Assembly (NCBI GenBank): GCA_024228395.1
Contig: JAAETM010000783.1
Span: 1 to 50,519, forward strand
Source of the DNA: a bacterium
Lineage (GTDB): Bacteria; Planctomycetota; UBA1135; GCA-002686595
Reading direction: 5' to 3'
DNA: 50,519 bases
Shown here: positions 8,015 to 16,540 of the stretch, one piece after another
Position numbering within the stretch: the stretch's first letter is position 1
Layout of the letters: the number at the start of each line of letters is the position of its first letter
Notes under the pieces: model-generated
The model's database searches: none
Told to the model about the DNA's origin: nothing
Seen by the model: the letters and a program-made list of their open reading frames with translations, nothing else
Translations under genes and position numbers: made by a program

Positions 8015-8701
8015 TCAATCATCCAGCCCAGAGGGCCTGAACACAAAATTGAGCTCGTACTCGTCCCCGGTCTCACCACGCAAGTCAACAACCCGCGGAG
8101 AGTGCACATAGCTCGTATTGATCGAAAGAAACTCCAGCAGCTTGCGCGGCGCCCTCACGGAATAGTGGCCATCATCGAATGGGGACAAACCTACCGGCCC
8201 CGCGGACAGTGAGGCCTTTCGGGCTATGGCTCCCCCTTCGTACAAAGGGTGCAAATCCCCATTGCCATCCTCCCACTGCATTGTTCCATGCAAAAGGATC
8301 CAGTGCGTGGGCTTGAGGCGTACCTCGATGTCGAGCATGCTCCCCTCGACAGCATAGTCCTGCTCAAACAGGAAGTAAGTATCTGACAAATCCGGAATTC
8401 GAAGGCGGATCTCCGGTCCTGCGATGCACAACTCGAAGCGATCATCTCCCCCCGGCTTCAAGGATACCTGCTTTCCCAGTGAATCGTTGAAAGCGTGCGC
8501 ATACATGGTCTCGCGTGAAACAGGCTCACCCGTTTTGTCATCCACCAGCCGGACCTTCACCTGAACCTCATCACAGGCCATTGGCGAGGAACAGCCCACA
8601 AGGAAATGCACCGTTAGGGCGAGCAAAATCCCCAACAGGGCGAATGGGATGCGTGCCCGAAGAAGCCGCGAAGAGTGCCTTGCTGAGTTGAGGCTATGCA
8701 T
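8015..8701 (-). CDS. Hypothetical lipoprotein
   Basis: A 228-residue protein with a long signal region (LLRARIPFALLGILLALTVH) and lipobox LVGC. The segment VQVKVRLVDDKTGEPVSRETMYAHAF resembles the start of a carboxypeptidase-regulatory/Ig-like beta-sandwich (quoted part: VKVRLVDDKTGEPVS), a fold common in surface proteins. The rest is beta-rich without catalytic motifs. It is the last gene of the minus-strand glycosyltransferase run, 24 bp after the DPM1-like enzyme. Function is unknown; a role at the outer membrane is inferred only from lipidation. Confidence 0.65.
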   Translation of the reverse strand: MHSLNSARHSSRLLRARIPFALLGILLALTVHFLVGCSSPMACDEVQVKVRLVDDKTGEPVSRETMYAHAFNDSLGKQVSLKPGGDDRFELCIAGPEIRLRIPDLSDTYFLFEQDYAVEGSMLDIEVRLKPTHWILLHGTMQWEDGNGDLHPLYEGGAIARKASLSAGPVGLSPFDDGHYSVRAPRKLLEFLSINTSYVHSPRVVDLRGETGDEYELNFVFRPSGLDD

Positions 8702-8725
8702 AATGAATAGCCCAAGATTAGCAAC

Positions 8726-9415
8726 CTACTTCCCAAAACGCCAGCGCACGATCGTCCACATGGCGATGAACGCGTCCTTCCAACCGATCTTCTTACCCTC
8801 ATGGTAATCACGGTTGTTGTAACGGATCGGGACCTCGGTAACGCGCAACCCCATGCGGGCGAACTTGGCGGTCATCTCGGGTTCGACGGCGAAGGTGCGC
8901 GACTTGACGTTGAGTTTGCGCGCGGTCTCGACGGAGAAAACCTTGTAACAGGTCTCCATGTCGGTCAACTTGAGGCCGGTGCAGATATTCGAGAAGGTTG
9001 TGAGTACGCGGTTGCCCAGGGTATGCAGGAAGAAGTGCACGCGTTCGCCTTCTCCGCCTAGGAAGCGGCTGCCGTAGACCACGTCGGCTTCGCCAGCGAG
9101 CAGCGGGGCGAGCAGGGAACCGTAATCATCGGGATCGTATTCCAAGTCTGCGTCCTGAATGACTATCCAATCGCCACTGGCTTGATCGAAACCCGTGGCC
9201 AACGCTCCCCCCTTGCCCCGGTTCTCAGGATGGAAGATTGCCCGAATCTCGGGGTGATTCGATTCCAGCTCCAACATGATCTCGCGAGTGCGATCCATGG
9301 AACCGTCGTCCACAAGCAGGATTTCCTTTTCGAAAGGCGTGGCCAAAACCTTCGCTACGATGGCTTCTAAAGTCCGCTCTTCGTTGAAGACCGGCATGAC
9401 CACGGACAATTTCAC
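8726..9415 (-). CDS. GT2 glycosyltransferase, dolichyl/undecaprenyl-phosphate mannosyltransferase-like
   Basis: A 229-residue GT-A enzyme. It begins LSVVMPVFNEERTLEAIV, continues with the nucleotide-sugar segment LLVDDGSMDRT, RGKGGALATGFDQASGD, and the metal-binding DADLEYDPDDY (DxD), then YGSRFLGG. This order matches polyprenyl-phosphate sugar synthases (DPM1-like), which load a sugar onto a lipid carrier at the inner face of the membrane. No C-terminal membrane segments are present, so it is the soluble catalytic type. GTG at 9415 was chosen: it overlaps the upstream gene's stop (GTGA) and begins right at the first beta strand. Confidence 0.9.
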   Translation of the reverse strand: MKLSVVMPVFNEERTLEAIVAKVLATPFEKEILLVDDGSMDRTREIMLELESNHPEIRAIFHPENRGKGGALATGFDQASGDWIVIQDADLEYDPDDYGSLLAPLLAGEADVVYGSRFLGGEGERVHFFLHTLGNRVLTTFSNICTGLKLTDMETCYKVFSVETARKLNVKSRTFAVEPEMTAKFARMGLRVTEVPIRYNNRDYHEGKKIGWKDAFIAMWTIVRWRFGK

Positions 9416-10650
9416 GGCTTGGGCTCCTCTTCCAAAGTAGGCATGCCCTCGAAGAGCGCGTCCAGGTCGTACATGCCCGTCAAACCTTCCTGCAGCATTT
9501 GGTAGGCGGGGTCGTCCTCCACACACCAGTGGGGTTTCAGGAACAGGCGTAGGATTTCGCTATCGGGGCGTTTTCGCTTGCTCTGCAAGTCCGCGCGCAA
9601 TGCCATCCAATGCCTCCAATCTCCGATCAGGTCGTTGATCGCAATCCAATCGGCCGCGGCGATCTTGCTGACCTTTTCCCTGGCCTGGCTGGCCTTGCGC
9701 AGCTTGCGCCGAAAGTCCTGCCAGCGGTTGACCTTGGGCAGGCTGGTCATGTTTTCGATACGGTACTGTTCCATCTCGCCCAAGCCGCTGGACATAAAAG
9801 CGCGGCGCGAGGCCAGGGCCAGCATGGTGGGAAAGACCTTGGCGAAGTTCGCATCGTCGTAGTTTTTGGCGCAGGTGAAGAGCGGGTTGCGCACTTGCAA
9901 GAGGCGCAGACGTTCCGGCGGCACGCGGCGCGAGGTGCTCGAGTGGTGGTGATAACACTTGGCGCTGGGCACGTACTGGGTCGAGTAGCCCTGCACCCAG
10001 GAGCGCCAACCCAAATCCACATCTTCGTAATAAGCAAAGAAGCGGTTGTCGAAACCACCGAGCTCCCTATAGACCTTGGCATCTATGGCCATGGCGCCAC
10101 CGCAGGCGAACAGGGTCCAGCGGGGTTGGTCGTAGGCGGGTCCGAACTTGCGTTTGTAGCCCCTCTGAATACCGATGCCGTGCAGGTTCATTCCTCCCCC
10201 CGCACTGTCGATCCGTTCGCCATCCCAGTTCAGCATCAGGCCACCGGTAGCGTGGGCTTCTTTGCGCACGATGGGCGCAACCAGTTCCTTCAGGAAGTCG
10301 GGCTCCACGCGCAGGTCGTTGTTCAAAAAGACCAGGATGTCCGGGTTGTCCGCATTGGCAACGCCCACATTGCAGCCACCCGCAAAACCCTCGTTGCGCC
10401 GATTCTGAATCAAGCGCACATGGGGATGGTTCCTCGCCATCAGTGCCTGGCTGCCATCATCGGATCCGTTATCCACCAGAACGACATCCAGCAGCTCTTT
10501 GTCATACTCCAACTTAGCAAGGCTTTCGAAGCAACCATCCAAGTGATGGTGGCCGTTCCAATTGAGGATGATGATCGAGACACGCGGAAGCTCGCTGGCC
10601 TTGAGAGGCTTTGCGACATCACAACGCAGGTCTTTACTGATGGGTATCAT
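9412..10650 (-). CDS. GT2 family glycosyltransferase, rhamnosyltransferase-like
   Basis: A 412-residue GT2 enzyme of the WbbL/rhamnosyltransferase-like group. N-terminal strand VSIIILNWNGHHHLDGCF, VVLVDNGSDDGS, the RNEGFAGGCNVGV acceptor loop, FLNNDLRVEPDFL (DxD-like NND), and the downstream GGFDNRFFAYYEDVDLGWR segment are all present. About 150 C-terminal residues after the catalytic core are helical and basic and carry no recognised domain. Expected role is addition of a deoxyhexose or hexose to a growing surface polysaccharide. It overlaps the following DPM1-like gene by 4 nt and follows the fused glycosyltransferase gene by 51 bp. Confidence 0.9.
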   Translation of the reverse strand: MIPISKDLRCDVAKPLKASELPRVSIIILNWNGHHHLDGCFESLAKLEYDKELLDVVLVDNGSDDGSQALMARNHPHVRLIQNRRNEGFAGGCNVGVANADNPDILVFLNNDLRVEPDFLKELVAPIVRKEAHATGGLMLNWDGERIDSAGGGMNLHGIGIQRGYKRKFGPAYDQPRWTLFACGGAMAIDAKVYRELGGFDNRFFAYYEDVDLGWRSWVQGYSTQYVPSAKCYHHHSSTSRRVPPERLRLLQVRNPLFTCAKNYDDANFAKVFPTMLALASRRAFMSSGLGEMEQYRIENMTSLPKVNRWQDFRRKLRKASQAREKVSKIAAADWIAINDLIGDWRHWMALRADLQSKRKRPDSEILRLFLKPHWCVEDDPAYQMLQEGLTGMYDLDALFEGMPTLEEEPKP

Positions 10651-10701
10651 GATCTTGTGGGCCGGCGCTGCGAAGACGCACCGCGCCCAAGGGGTTTGAT
10701 T

Positions 10702-13413
10702 CTACAGGTTTTCCACCTGCCAGGTGATTTGTTCGATGCGCAGGTGTGCGCTGGCTCCGCCCTCGCTGAGTTGGGTTTCCACTCGCAGCACGTTGTCGTG
10801 ATCGCCCCCGTGCCAATCCACTTGCACGCAAAACTCGAGGGCATCGGCCTGGGCGGTGCGCAGGGGCATCTGCGCCACTTCAAGGTCCCCAAACAAAATG
10901 CGACCACCTTGCTGGAGAGTCGGCTCCTCCGCGAGAAAACGCAACCAAACCTCGACCTTGCCGCGGGCTTGATCATCTCCACCGGGCAGCGTGTATTCCA
11001 CCCACGCGCCGGGGCGCAGCAGCGCCAGATCCTCGCCTTGAACCTCCACCGGACCACCACTGCTCCCATGCTGATTGCCACGCCAAGTGAGCGGTGCCGG
11101 CAAGCTTGTCTTGGGTCGATCGATGGCGACCAGGGCACGGTAGCGGGATTCGGTCTCCTCCACGTTTTGATCCAAGGTCTTGAGGGGCGGGAAGTCCCCG
11201 GACAGTTCATCCATGAGTTCCGGGCCGTCGATGAAGCGCTGCATCTGTCGAGCCAGGTCCCGATCGTCCCCCACCTCGAAGTGCAAACCATCGATGCCAT
11301 CGCGCACGAACTCGGCCATGCCGCCGATGTTGCTGGTCAGGACCGGAGTGCCGGTCAGGTGCGCCTCGTGAATTGTAATCGGTGCATTCTCATACCAGAC
11401 GCTGGGCACGATCAGCACGTCGATCTCGGCGTAGACACCGGCCAGCTTGGAGTTGTCAAAGCGGCCGTGGAAGGTCACGTTTGAGTCCTTGGCCAGCTCT
11501 TGAAGTTCCGCGTGGTGCTCGTCGTTCTCCGGGTCGAAGGTGCCGTACACATTGAGCAGCACGTTCTCGCCCTTGAGGTTCCGCATGGCGCGGATCATCG
11601 TCTCGCCGCCCTTGTACCACACCAAGCTGCCCACAAATCCAAAGCGGATCGGGTCTCCAGGCTTGCGCACCTTGTCCACGGTTTCCACGTGATCGGTGCG
11701 CATACCGTTGTCGGAGAACAGGAAACGATGGGCGTCGAAGTCCCCGTTGTCCAGGTACATCTGGCGTAGGAAGCGGCTGGGGCTGATGCGCAAATCGCAG
11801 GCGCCGTAGGCTGCCATGACCTGCTTGCCCCTGCGCTGCATCTCCAGGAACTCGCCTGATTGGCGCCCCAGTTTTTTGTCGGGCCCCAAGAGCCAGGCAC
11901 CGATGCGCGCCCCGGTGGCCAAGGCCCCAGGACTCTTGCTAGCCATGTTTTCGATCGTCGAAGAATCCTTGTCCTTGATGCAAGCGAAACAACCCGCGCC
12001 CATCGAACCGGGGCAAATCTTGCGGTCGGTCCGAATCATCTGCACCCGTGCACACAGGCCCCAATAGTCGTGGCAGGTGGCGATCGTGGCACAACCCGCA
12101 TCCTTGGCGATCTGCACGTTGCCGATCGAGCTGTGGATCATGTGCTGGAAGTGAACCAGGTCGGGTTTTGTTTCCGCCAAGACCCGCGCAAAGACCCGCT
12201 CCGCACGCTCGTCCTGGTAGCTGTCACGCAGCGATCGGTGGGCCAGGTGATTGACCATGCGCAGCACGCGCAGGCCTTCGAACTCATCCTTGTGCACCGA
12301 GAAGTTCTCTTGGCCCTGCTCACCTGGGGAACGTGTCAAGATGGTGACTTCGTGGCCCAGGGCCTGCATGCCGCGGGCGATGTTGAGGGTGTAGATCTCG
12401 GTGCCGGCCCAGGTCTCGGGCGGAAACCCGTGTACCACGTAGAGCAGCTTCAAGTGACCAGTGCTGCGCAGGACGGAACCGGGATGGCGCGCTTTGGATT
12501 GGCTGCCTTGCAAGAGCCCTTCGAACACCGAACGGCGCAATTGATTCAGCTCCGCCTTGAGGGCGTTGGTTTCATCGCCGGGCAAAGCGAGGGCCTCTGC
12601 CGATGCAGCATCTTCACTGGCCAGTCGTTTGAGCAAGAATTCCACGTCGCCCTGTGATCCAATGGCAACGCGGTCTAACCATTCGGCATTGAAGCGACCA
12701 TCGATCTCACCCCGGGCCCACATCTGTTCGGGCGTGTAGTCGTGGCTGTGTTCCACGATGGCTTCGGCGTCGTAGACCACATCGAAGCCACCCACGATCA
12801 GGGCGCGCGCCATGAGCACATCCTCGCCGAAGTTGGTGCGCGGGAAGGGATGACGCACCCAGAGGTCGCGACGCACGGCCGAGGCCACGTCATTGAAGTT
12901 GTAGAGCAGACGCCTTTCGTCTGGGCTCAACTCGACCCCGGGCGCGGGAGCCTTTTGCACATTGCGCTCGATGGCATAACCGGGGTCCCCGGCCGATAGA
13001 ATCTTGGTGGCGCGCTCCGCATCGGGGCGCGGCACATTGCGGCAATACGCTGCGCCAACGCCCTCGTCCTCAAAATTGCGAACCAGGGTCTGCAACCAAT
13101 CGGGGCCGGCGGGAATCGCGTCCTGGGTCAGGAATACCAACAGGTCGCCGCGGGTTCGACTGGCCATCAGGTTGCGCGTATCCCCATGGTCGAATTCCAC
13201 CGGGTGAATGCGCTCCAAGCGGAAGGGCACGCGCGCCTTGTCCGCCTGCGCTTGCAAAAACTCCCAGGTGCCGTCGGTGGATCCAGAATCGATGGCGTAG
13301 AAATCCCAGGGCAGCTCGCACTCTTGCTCAAGCAGGGCTTTGATAACTCGCTCGAGGAACTCCATGCCCTGGTAGGTGGGCATGTGCACGGAGATGGATC
13401 GTAGGGCAGACAT
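10702..13413 (-). CDS. Bifunctional GT2-GT4 glycosyltransferase with C-terminal beta-sandwich
   Basis: A 903-residue fusion. Residues about 1-260 form a GT2 domain (ISVHMPTYQGMEFLERVI, FYAIDSGSTDGTWEFL, and LVFLTQDAIPAGPDW in the DxD position). Residues about 315-745 form a GT-B/GT4 domain (LLYVVHGFPPETWAGTEIYT at its start; ITIHEAHLTGTPVLTSNIGG and VRDGIDGLHFEVGD near its end), interrupted by a Cys-rich loop CHDYWGLCARV...CPGSMGAGCFAC. The last about 135 residues (WVEYTLPGG, VEVWLRFLAEEP) look like a carbohydrate-binding-type beta-sandwich. It probably adds two different sugars in successive steps of surface-glycan synthesis. ATG at 13413 was preferred because 18 upstream in-frame residues precede the conserved strand. 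Confidence 0.88.
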   Translation of the reverse strand: MSALRSISVHMPTYQGMEFLERVIKALLEQECELPWDFYAIDSGSTDGTWEFLQAQADKARVPFRLERIHPVEFDHGDTRNLMASRTRGDLLVFLTQDAIPAGPDWLQTLVRNFEDEGVGAAYCRNVPRPDAERATKILSAGDPGYAIERNVQKAPAPGVELSPDERRLLYNFNDVASAVRRDLWVRHPFPRTNFGEDVLMARALIVGGFDVVYDAEAIVEHSHDYTPEQMWARGEIDGRFNAEWLDRVAIGSQGDVEFLLKRLASEDAASAEALALPGDETNALKAELNQLRRSVFEGLLQGSQSKARHPGSVLRSTGHLKLLYVVHGFPPETWAGTEIYTLNIARGMQALGHEVTILTRSPGEQGQENFSVHKDEFEGLRVLRMVNHLAHRSLRDSYQDERAERVFARVLAETKPDLVHFQHMIHSSIGNVQIAKDAGCATIATCHDYWGLCARVQMIRTDRKICPGSMGAGCFACIKDKDSSTIENMASKSPGALATGARIGAWLLGPDKKLGRQSGEFLEMQRRGKQVMAAYGACDLRISPSRFLRQMYLDNGDFDAHRFLFSDNGMRTDHVETVDKVRKPGDPIRFGFVGSLVWYKGGETMIRAMRNLKGENVLLNVYGTFDPENDEHHAELQELAKDSNVTFHGRFDNSKLAGVYAEIDVLIVPSVWYENAPITIHEAHLTGTPVLTSNIGGMAEFVRDGIDGLHFEVGDDRDLARQMQRFIDGPELMDELSGDFPPLKTLDQNVEETESRYRALVAIDRPKTSLPAPLTWRGNQHGSSGGPVEVQGEDLALLRPGAWVEYTLPGGDDQARGKVEVWLRFLAEEPTLQQGGRILFGDLEVAQMPLRTAQADALEFCVQVDWHGGDHDNVLRVETQLSEGGASAHLRIEQITWQVENL

Positions 13414-13556
13414 ATATGAGGTACCACCCGGCGCCTGGGCGCAGGTTGGCCCACAAGTAGACCCCACAATGGCCTCGGGGGCAATCGAAGAAGGCAGAGT
13501 CCGTGCGCCCTCCTCAGGTTTCAGATTCGAGTTCTCAATTCACGACCCCAGTGTCC

Positions 13557-14450
13557 CTATCTGCGGCTACCTGCCCACTGACCGAGCACCTGCCCGATCC
13601 TCAAAGTGGGAGCCCGCAGGATGGCGCCAATGGGCCCTCGTCGACCCCAGAGAAAACGGGCATCCTCACGCAGCTCATGGCACACCCCCTTGAACACACT
13701 GAATAGACTGGGCCGGGCCACCCAACCATGCACCTCTCGCATGAAACGAGCATCCTGTTCATTACGTTTATAGGCACTCCTTGGACCGTAACGGTGGGCG
13801 TGAAGGACTTCCGCCTGCGCCACGTATTGAAGCTCCAAGCCGGCGCCCAAAACCGAGGCCGCCCAGGCTGAATCCTCGCCAAAAGGCACGTCTGGGAAGG
13901 GGTAGCGAACGAGCATCTTGCGGCCCATGGCACTGGCCACATTGTTGAAACGCGTTCTCAACATACGATCCAAGGGGGACAGATCCGCCAAACAAGTGCC
14001 CGGTTCCAAGGTCACCCGTCGCGATTGACCATCCGACTCACCCGAAGAAAGCAGACTGCGCGCTGTCAGTGCATCGTCGGTGGGATTGGGCAGATTGCGC
14101 GCCCAAGTCCCAGCCACCTTGGGCTTGCTGAGGGGCTCGATCAAAGTTGCCACAAAATGGTTGCCCACGGGTAGAGCGTCCTGGCTCAGAAAAACCAGCA
14201 CCTCGCCCAAGGCCATGGAACCCAGGCGATTGCGCGCGGTCCCATGGCTGAAGTCGGCGCGCGCGATGCTCTCATGGCGCACCTCGAACTCAGCGAGCAA
14301 GTCCCGGGTGGCGTCATCGCTTTCGGAGTCCAGGGCAACGATTTCAAATCCCCCTTCTAGCACCTGGGCCCGCAGGGCCGGCAAGAGGCGGCGCAGGTGC
14401 GCTTCCCCGTTCATGGTGGGGATCAGGATGGACACTCGGGGGCATTGCAT
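13557..14450 (-). CDS. GT2 family glycosyltransferase
   Basis: About 297 residues, similar in layout to the GT2 half of the neighbouring fusion protein: VSILIPTMNGEAHLRRLLPA, EIVALDSESDDATRDLL, FSHGTARNRLGSMALGEVL and VFLSQDALPVGNHF (QDA in the DxD position). YPFPDVPFGEDSAWAASVL mirrors the FPRTNFGEDVLMARALIV of the fusion, suggesting a gene duplication within the cluster. The start is either ATG 14450 or GTG 14456; neither has a clear Shine-Dalgarno sequence. It begins within 10 bp of the phosphatase-like gene's stop. Donor and acceptor are unknown. Confidence 0.85.
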   Translation of the reverse strand: MQCPRVSILIPTMNGEAHLRRLLPALRAQVLEGGFEIVALDSESDDATRDLLAEFEVRHESIARADFSHGTARNRLGSMALGEVLVFLSQDALPVGNHFVATLIEPLSKPKVAGTWARNLPNPTDDALTARSLLSSGESDGQSRRVTLEPGTCLADLSPLDRMLRTRFNNVASAMGRKMLVRYPFPDVPFGEDSAWAASVLGAGLELQYVAQAEVLHAHRYGPRSAYKRNEQDARFMREVHGWVARPSLFSVFKGVCHELREDARFLWGRRGPIGAILRAPTLRIGQVLGQWAGSRR

Positions 14451-14459
14451 GGGCACCGG

Positions 14460-15032
14460 CTAATTCTTGACCATACGGTCCACGTAGTCACATGCCTTAG
14501 CCTCGTAATCGGGCGTGCGCATGCCTGCCATCTTGGCCTCCGCCACGGCAGTGTCCACGCTCGCGCCCTGGTCGAGCACACGCCAGGCGATCCAGATGGC
14601 TCCGACCCGGTTGCCAGAAGCACAGTGCAGGAGCATGGGCTGGGGGGAATCGTTCATGAGTTCCCGGTAGCTATCGAAGAGCGCATCGGTCAACTCGTCG
14701 GGCCCATTCCAACCCAGGTGGAAGGATGCGAGCCCCAGGCCTTTTAATGTCGCTTCTTGGTCGAAGGACATCTCCCCCGCCTTGCGCATGTTGATCACAC
14801 TCACCACGCCGCGCTCTTTCAACAGGGCTAGGTCCGCCTCGGAAGGCTGGCCTCCCAGGTACACGTCGCCAAACTTGTGCAGCTTGTCCATCCCCCCAAG
14901 TTGCACGGCTTGCATCACCGTTGGAGGAACCGATGGCTCGTCGGCAACATCCAAAGCGGGAGCACCACAATTCGAACAGGCAAAGAGCGGCGCAAGGACA
15001 AACCCCAACACGATTTGGTGGCTGATTTTCAT
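14460..15032 (-). CDS. Dual-specificity/tyrosine-phosphatase-like exported protein (Blh-like)
   Basis: A 190-residue protein with an N-terminal signal peptide ending at LFACSNC, probably a lipoprotein. The mature domain contains GDVYLGGQPSEADLALLKER and GVVSVINMRKAGE, typical of the beta-lactamase-hydrolase-like/DSP fold, and a cysteine-phosphatase P-loop HCASGNRVG (CX5R) near residue 137. Expected activity is phosphatase toward an unknown extracytoplasmic substrate. Its location at the head of the glycosyltransferase genes suggests, without proof, a link to polysaccharide synthesis control, as low-molecular-weight phosphatases have in other capsule clusters. Confidence 0.75.
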   Translation of the reverse strand: MKISHQIVLGFVLAPLFACSNCGAPALDVADEPSVPPTVMQAVQLGGMDKLHKFGDVYLGGQPSEADLALLKERGVVSVINMRKAGEMSFDQEATLKGLGLASFHLGWNGPDELTDALFDSYRELMNDSPQPMLLHCASGNRVGAIWIAWRVLDQGASVDTAVAEAKMAGMRTPDYEAKACDYVDRMVKN

Positions 15033-15095
15033 GCAGGGAAGTATACCCCAGCGCTGCTAACTTTGCCGGGGGCTGTGGCAGGTGAAACCCGCGCA

Positions 15096-15914
15096 CTATT
15101 TGGCGCTTTGCAAGCTTTCGAGCACCCTCCGGCCCAGGTCTGCTGGCCATTCATCCCCAGGCCCGATGGAGCAAAACTCCTGGGTCAAGTCCATGGTACG
15201 GAAGACCTCTGAACAGCGCTGGCAAAAGACTCCGGGGGGGAACTCGAAGTCCAGTCCCAGGTCCAAACTAGCTTGCTTGGCTTGCAAGAGGTCCTGGCAG
15301 ACCGTCCTGTCCAGGTCATATGCGGGAACATCACGCAGGGGAAGTTGTTCCTCCAAGGCTTGCCGAAGCTTATGCCGTGCCCGGTGCAGACGCGTCTTCA
15401 CTGTGGTGCCGGGAATCTGCAAGATCCCCCCGATCTCGGCCAGATTGAGGCCCACGATTTCACGCAACACTACCGGCATGCGGAATTCCTCAGGCAGGTC
15501 AGCGATGGCCTGCTGAACGGCGGCGCGGCCTTCACGCTTGACCTGTTCGGAAAGTGGGTCCTCGCCGGGTCCAGGCAAGCTGGCCATGCGGCTCCCTCCC
15601 TTGGGCATCTGCTCGTCCAGCGAATCCAGCGAGTAGGGCTCCCCCACCTTGCGCCGCTGCATCTTGCCGCAGGCGCGGGAGGCGATCGTGTACAGCCAGG
15701 TGCTGATCTTCGAATCGCCACGGAATTGATCCCAGCTCCGGAAAGCGGTCAAGAAGACCTCCTGCACCAGGTCTTCCGCGTCTTCGTGGCTCGGACAAAA
15801 GCGACGGGCGAGAGAGATCAGCCGTGGGCCCTCCTGCTCCACCAACCTGGGGAGGGCTTGATCACGGGGTTCCTGACCCGTGAGGGGCTCCTGATTTTGC
15901 TCGGCTCCTGACAT
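15096..15914 (-). CDS. ECF-type RNA polymerase sigma factor with C-terminal Cys-containing extension
   Basis: A 272-residue sigma-70-family ECF factor. Region 2 is AEDLVQEVFLTAFRSWDQFR and ISTWLYTIASRACGKMQRRK (about 46-90). Region 4 is LPEEFRMPVVLREIVGLNLAEIGGILQIPGTTVKTRLHRARHKLR (about 140-185; the recognition helix lies in IPGTTVKTRLHRAR). After a linker, residues 200-272 form an extra domain with Cys206, Cys231, Cys234 and Cys248 (CxxC plus two), as in a small metal-binding or redox-sensitive module. ECF factors normally end near residue 190, so this tail may carry a built-in sensor/anti-sigma function. No separate anti-sigma gene is adjacent. ATG at 15914 was chosen over GTG 15920. Confidence 0.9.
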   Translation of the reverse strand: MSGAEQNQEPLTGQEPRDQALPRLVEQEGPRLISLARRFCPSHEDAEDLVQEVFLTAFRSWDQFRGDSKISTWLYTIASRACGKMQRRKVGEPYSLDSLDEQMPKGGSRMASLPGPGEDPLSEQVKREGRAAVQQAIADLPEEFRMPVVLREIVGLNLAEIGGILQIPGTTVKTRLHRARHKLRQALEEQLPLRDVPAYDLDRTVCQDLLQAKQASLDLGLDFEFPPGVFCQRCSEVFRTMDLTQEFCSIGPGDEWPADLGRRVLESLQSAK

Positions 15915-15947
15915 GGCCACCAGTGTAATGCGAGGAACCCGGCTCGC

Positions 15948-16472
15948 CTAACAGGAGCAGCTTCCCCCGCCGCAGCAGGAGTCGGAATCGGGCCCCGGGC
16001 CGGTTTCATTCAGATATTCGGCGCCGGGTACGGGCCCCAGCTCATCGGCCAGTTCACAAATCTTCTGGTAGTAGGTCTCTTTTTCCACCCCCATGAGGAT
16101 CGCACCAAAAAGTTCAGCCTCGCGGTGGGTCGCCACATCCAAGTAGTTGATGGAAGGAATGTGGTAGGCCACCAGGTAAGGAAGATCCTCGGGACGCTCT
16201 TTGAAATGAGGATGCACCACGAGCACGAACCCGTCGCCGGGGGTCTCGCCGCGGGGCTCGGCGTGGGCAAACTCACCGGGGATCAGGAACTCGGTGTCGA
16301 AGATCAGGGCGGTGGGAAAACGAACCACGTCGGGGTCGGCCAAGAGCCGGCGCAGGACGCCCTCTTCGGTCAGGTCGGGATACTTTTCCCGTGCCTTGTG
16401 GGCACGCTCGGCCAGGTGCCCCCGCAGGGCTTCGTAGCCATCGTCTTCGGTGAGATTGAGTTGTTCGCGCAT
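15948..16472 (-). CDS. Hypothetical protein with Cys-rich C-terminus
   Basis: A 174-residue soluble protein with no signal peptide that I do not recognise. It ends in DSCCGGGSCSC, five cysteines within eleven residues spaced by glycines. This resembles a metal-binding or Fe-S delivery tail such as those of some metallochaperone or HesB-like proteins, but no family match is evident. The body has a strand-rich centre (FPTALIFDTEFLIPGEF, FVLVVHPHF). ATG at 16472 was selected because the longer in-frame extension would cover the cytochrome operon's terminator. It lies between that terminator and the ECF sigma gene, 33 bp upstream of the latter. Confidence 0.6.
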   Translation of the reverse strand: MREQLNLTEDDGYEALRGHLAERAHKAREKYPDLTEEGVLRRLLADPDVVRFPTALIFDTEFLIPGEFAHAEPRGETPGDGFVLVVHPHFKERPEDLPYLVAYHIPSINYLDVATHREAELFGAILMGVEKETYYQKICELADELGPVPGAEYLNETGPGPDSDSCCGGGSCSC

Positions 16473-16491
16473 GGGACCAGGGAGGTTAACG

Positions 16492-16526
16492 AAAAAGGCC
16501 GGCCTACCCCAAAGGATAGGCCGGCC
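16492..16526 (-). terminator. Rho-independent terminator of the cytochrome operon
   Basis: Hairpin GGCCGGCCTA (16497-16506) with TAGGCCGGCC (16517-16526) and a 10-nt loop. On the minus strand it is followed directly by a TTTTTCG tract (complement of 16491-16496). It sits 15 bp after the octaheme cytochrome stop codon. Stem plus U-tract is the textbook arrangement. Confidence 0.92.
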
Positions 16527-16540
16527 CTGTGGAATAGGGA

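Noticed and set aside
9610..11484. 624-codon plus-strand open frame opposite the glycosyltransferase genes
   Set aside because: It spans two well-supported minus-strand genes and their gap; the composition is a codon-bias artefact without signal, fold or motif.
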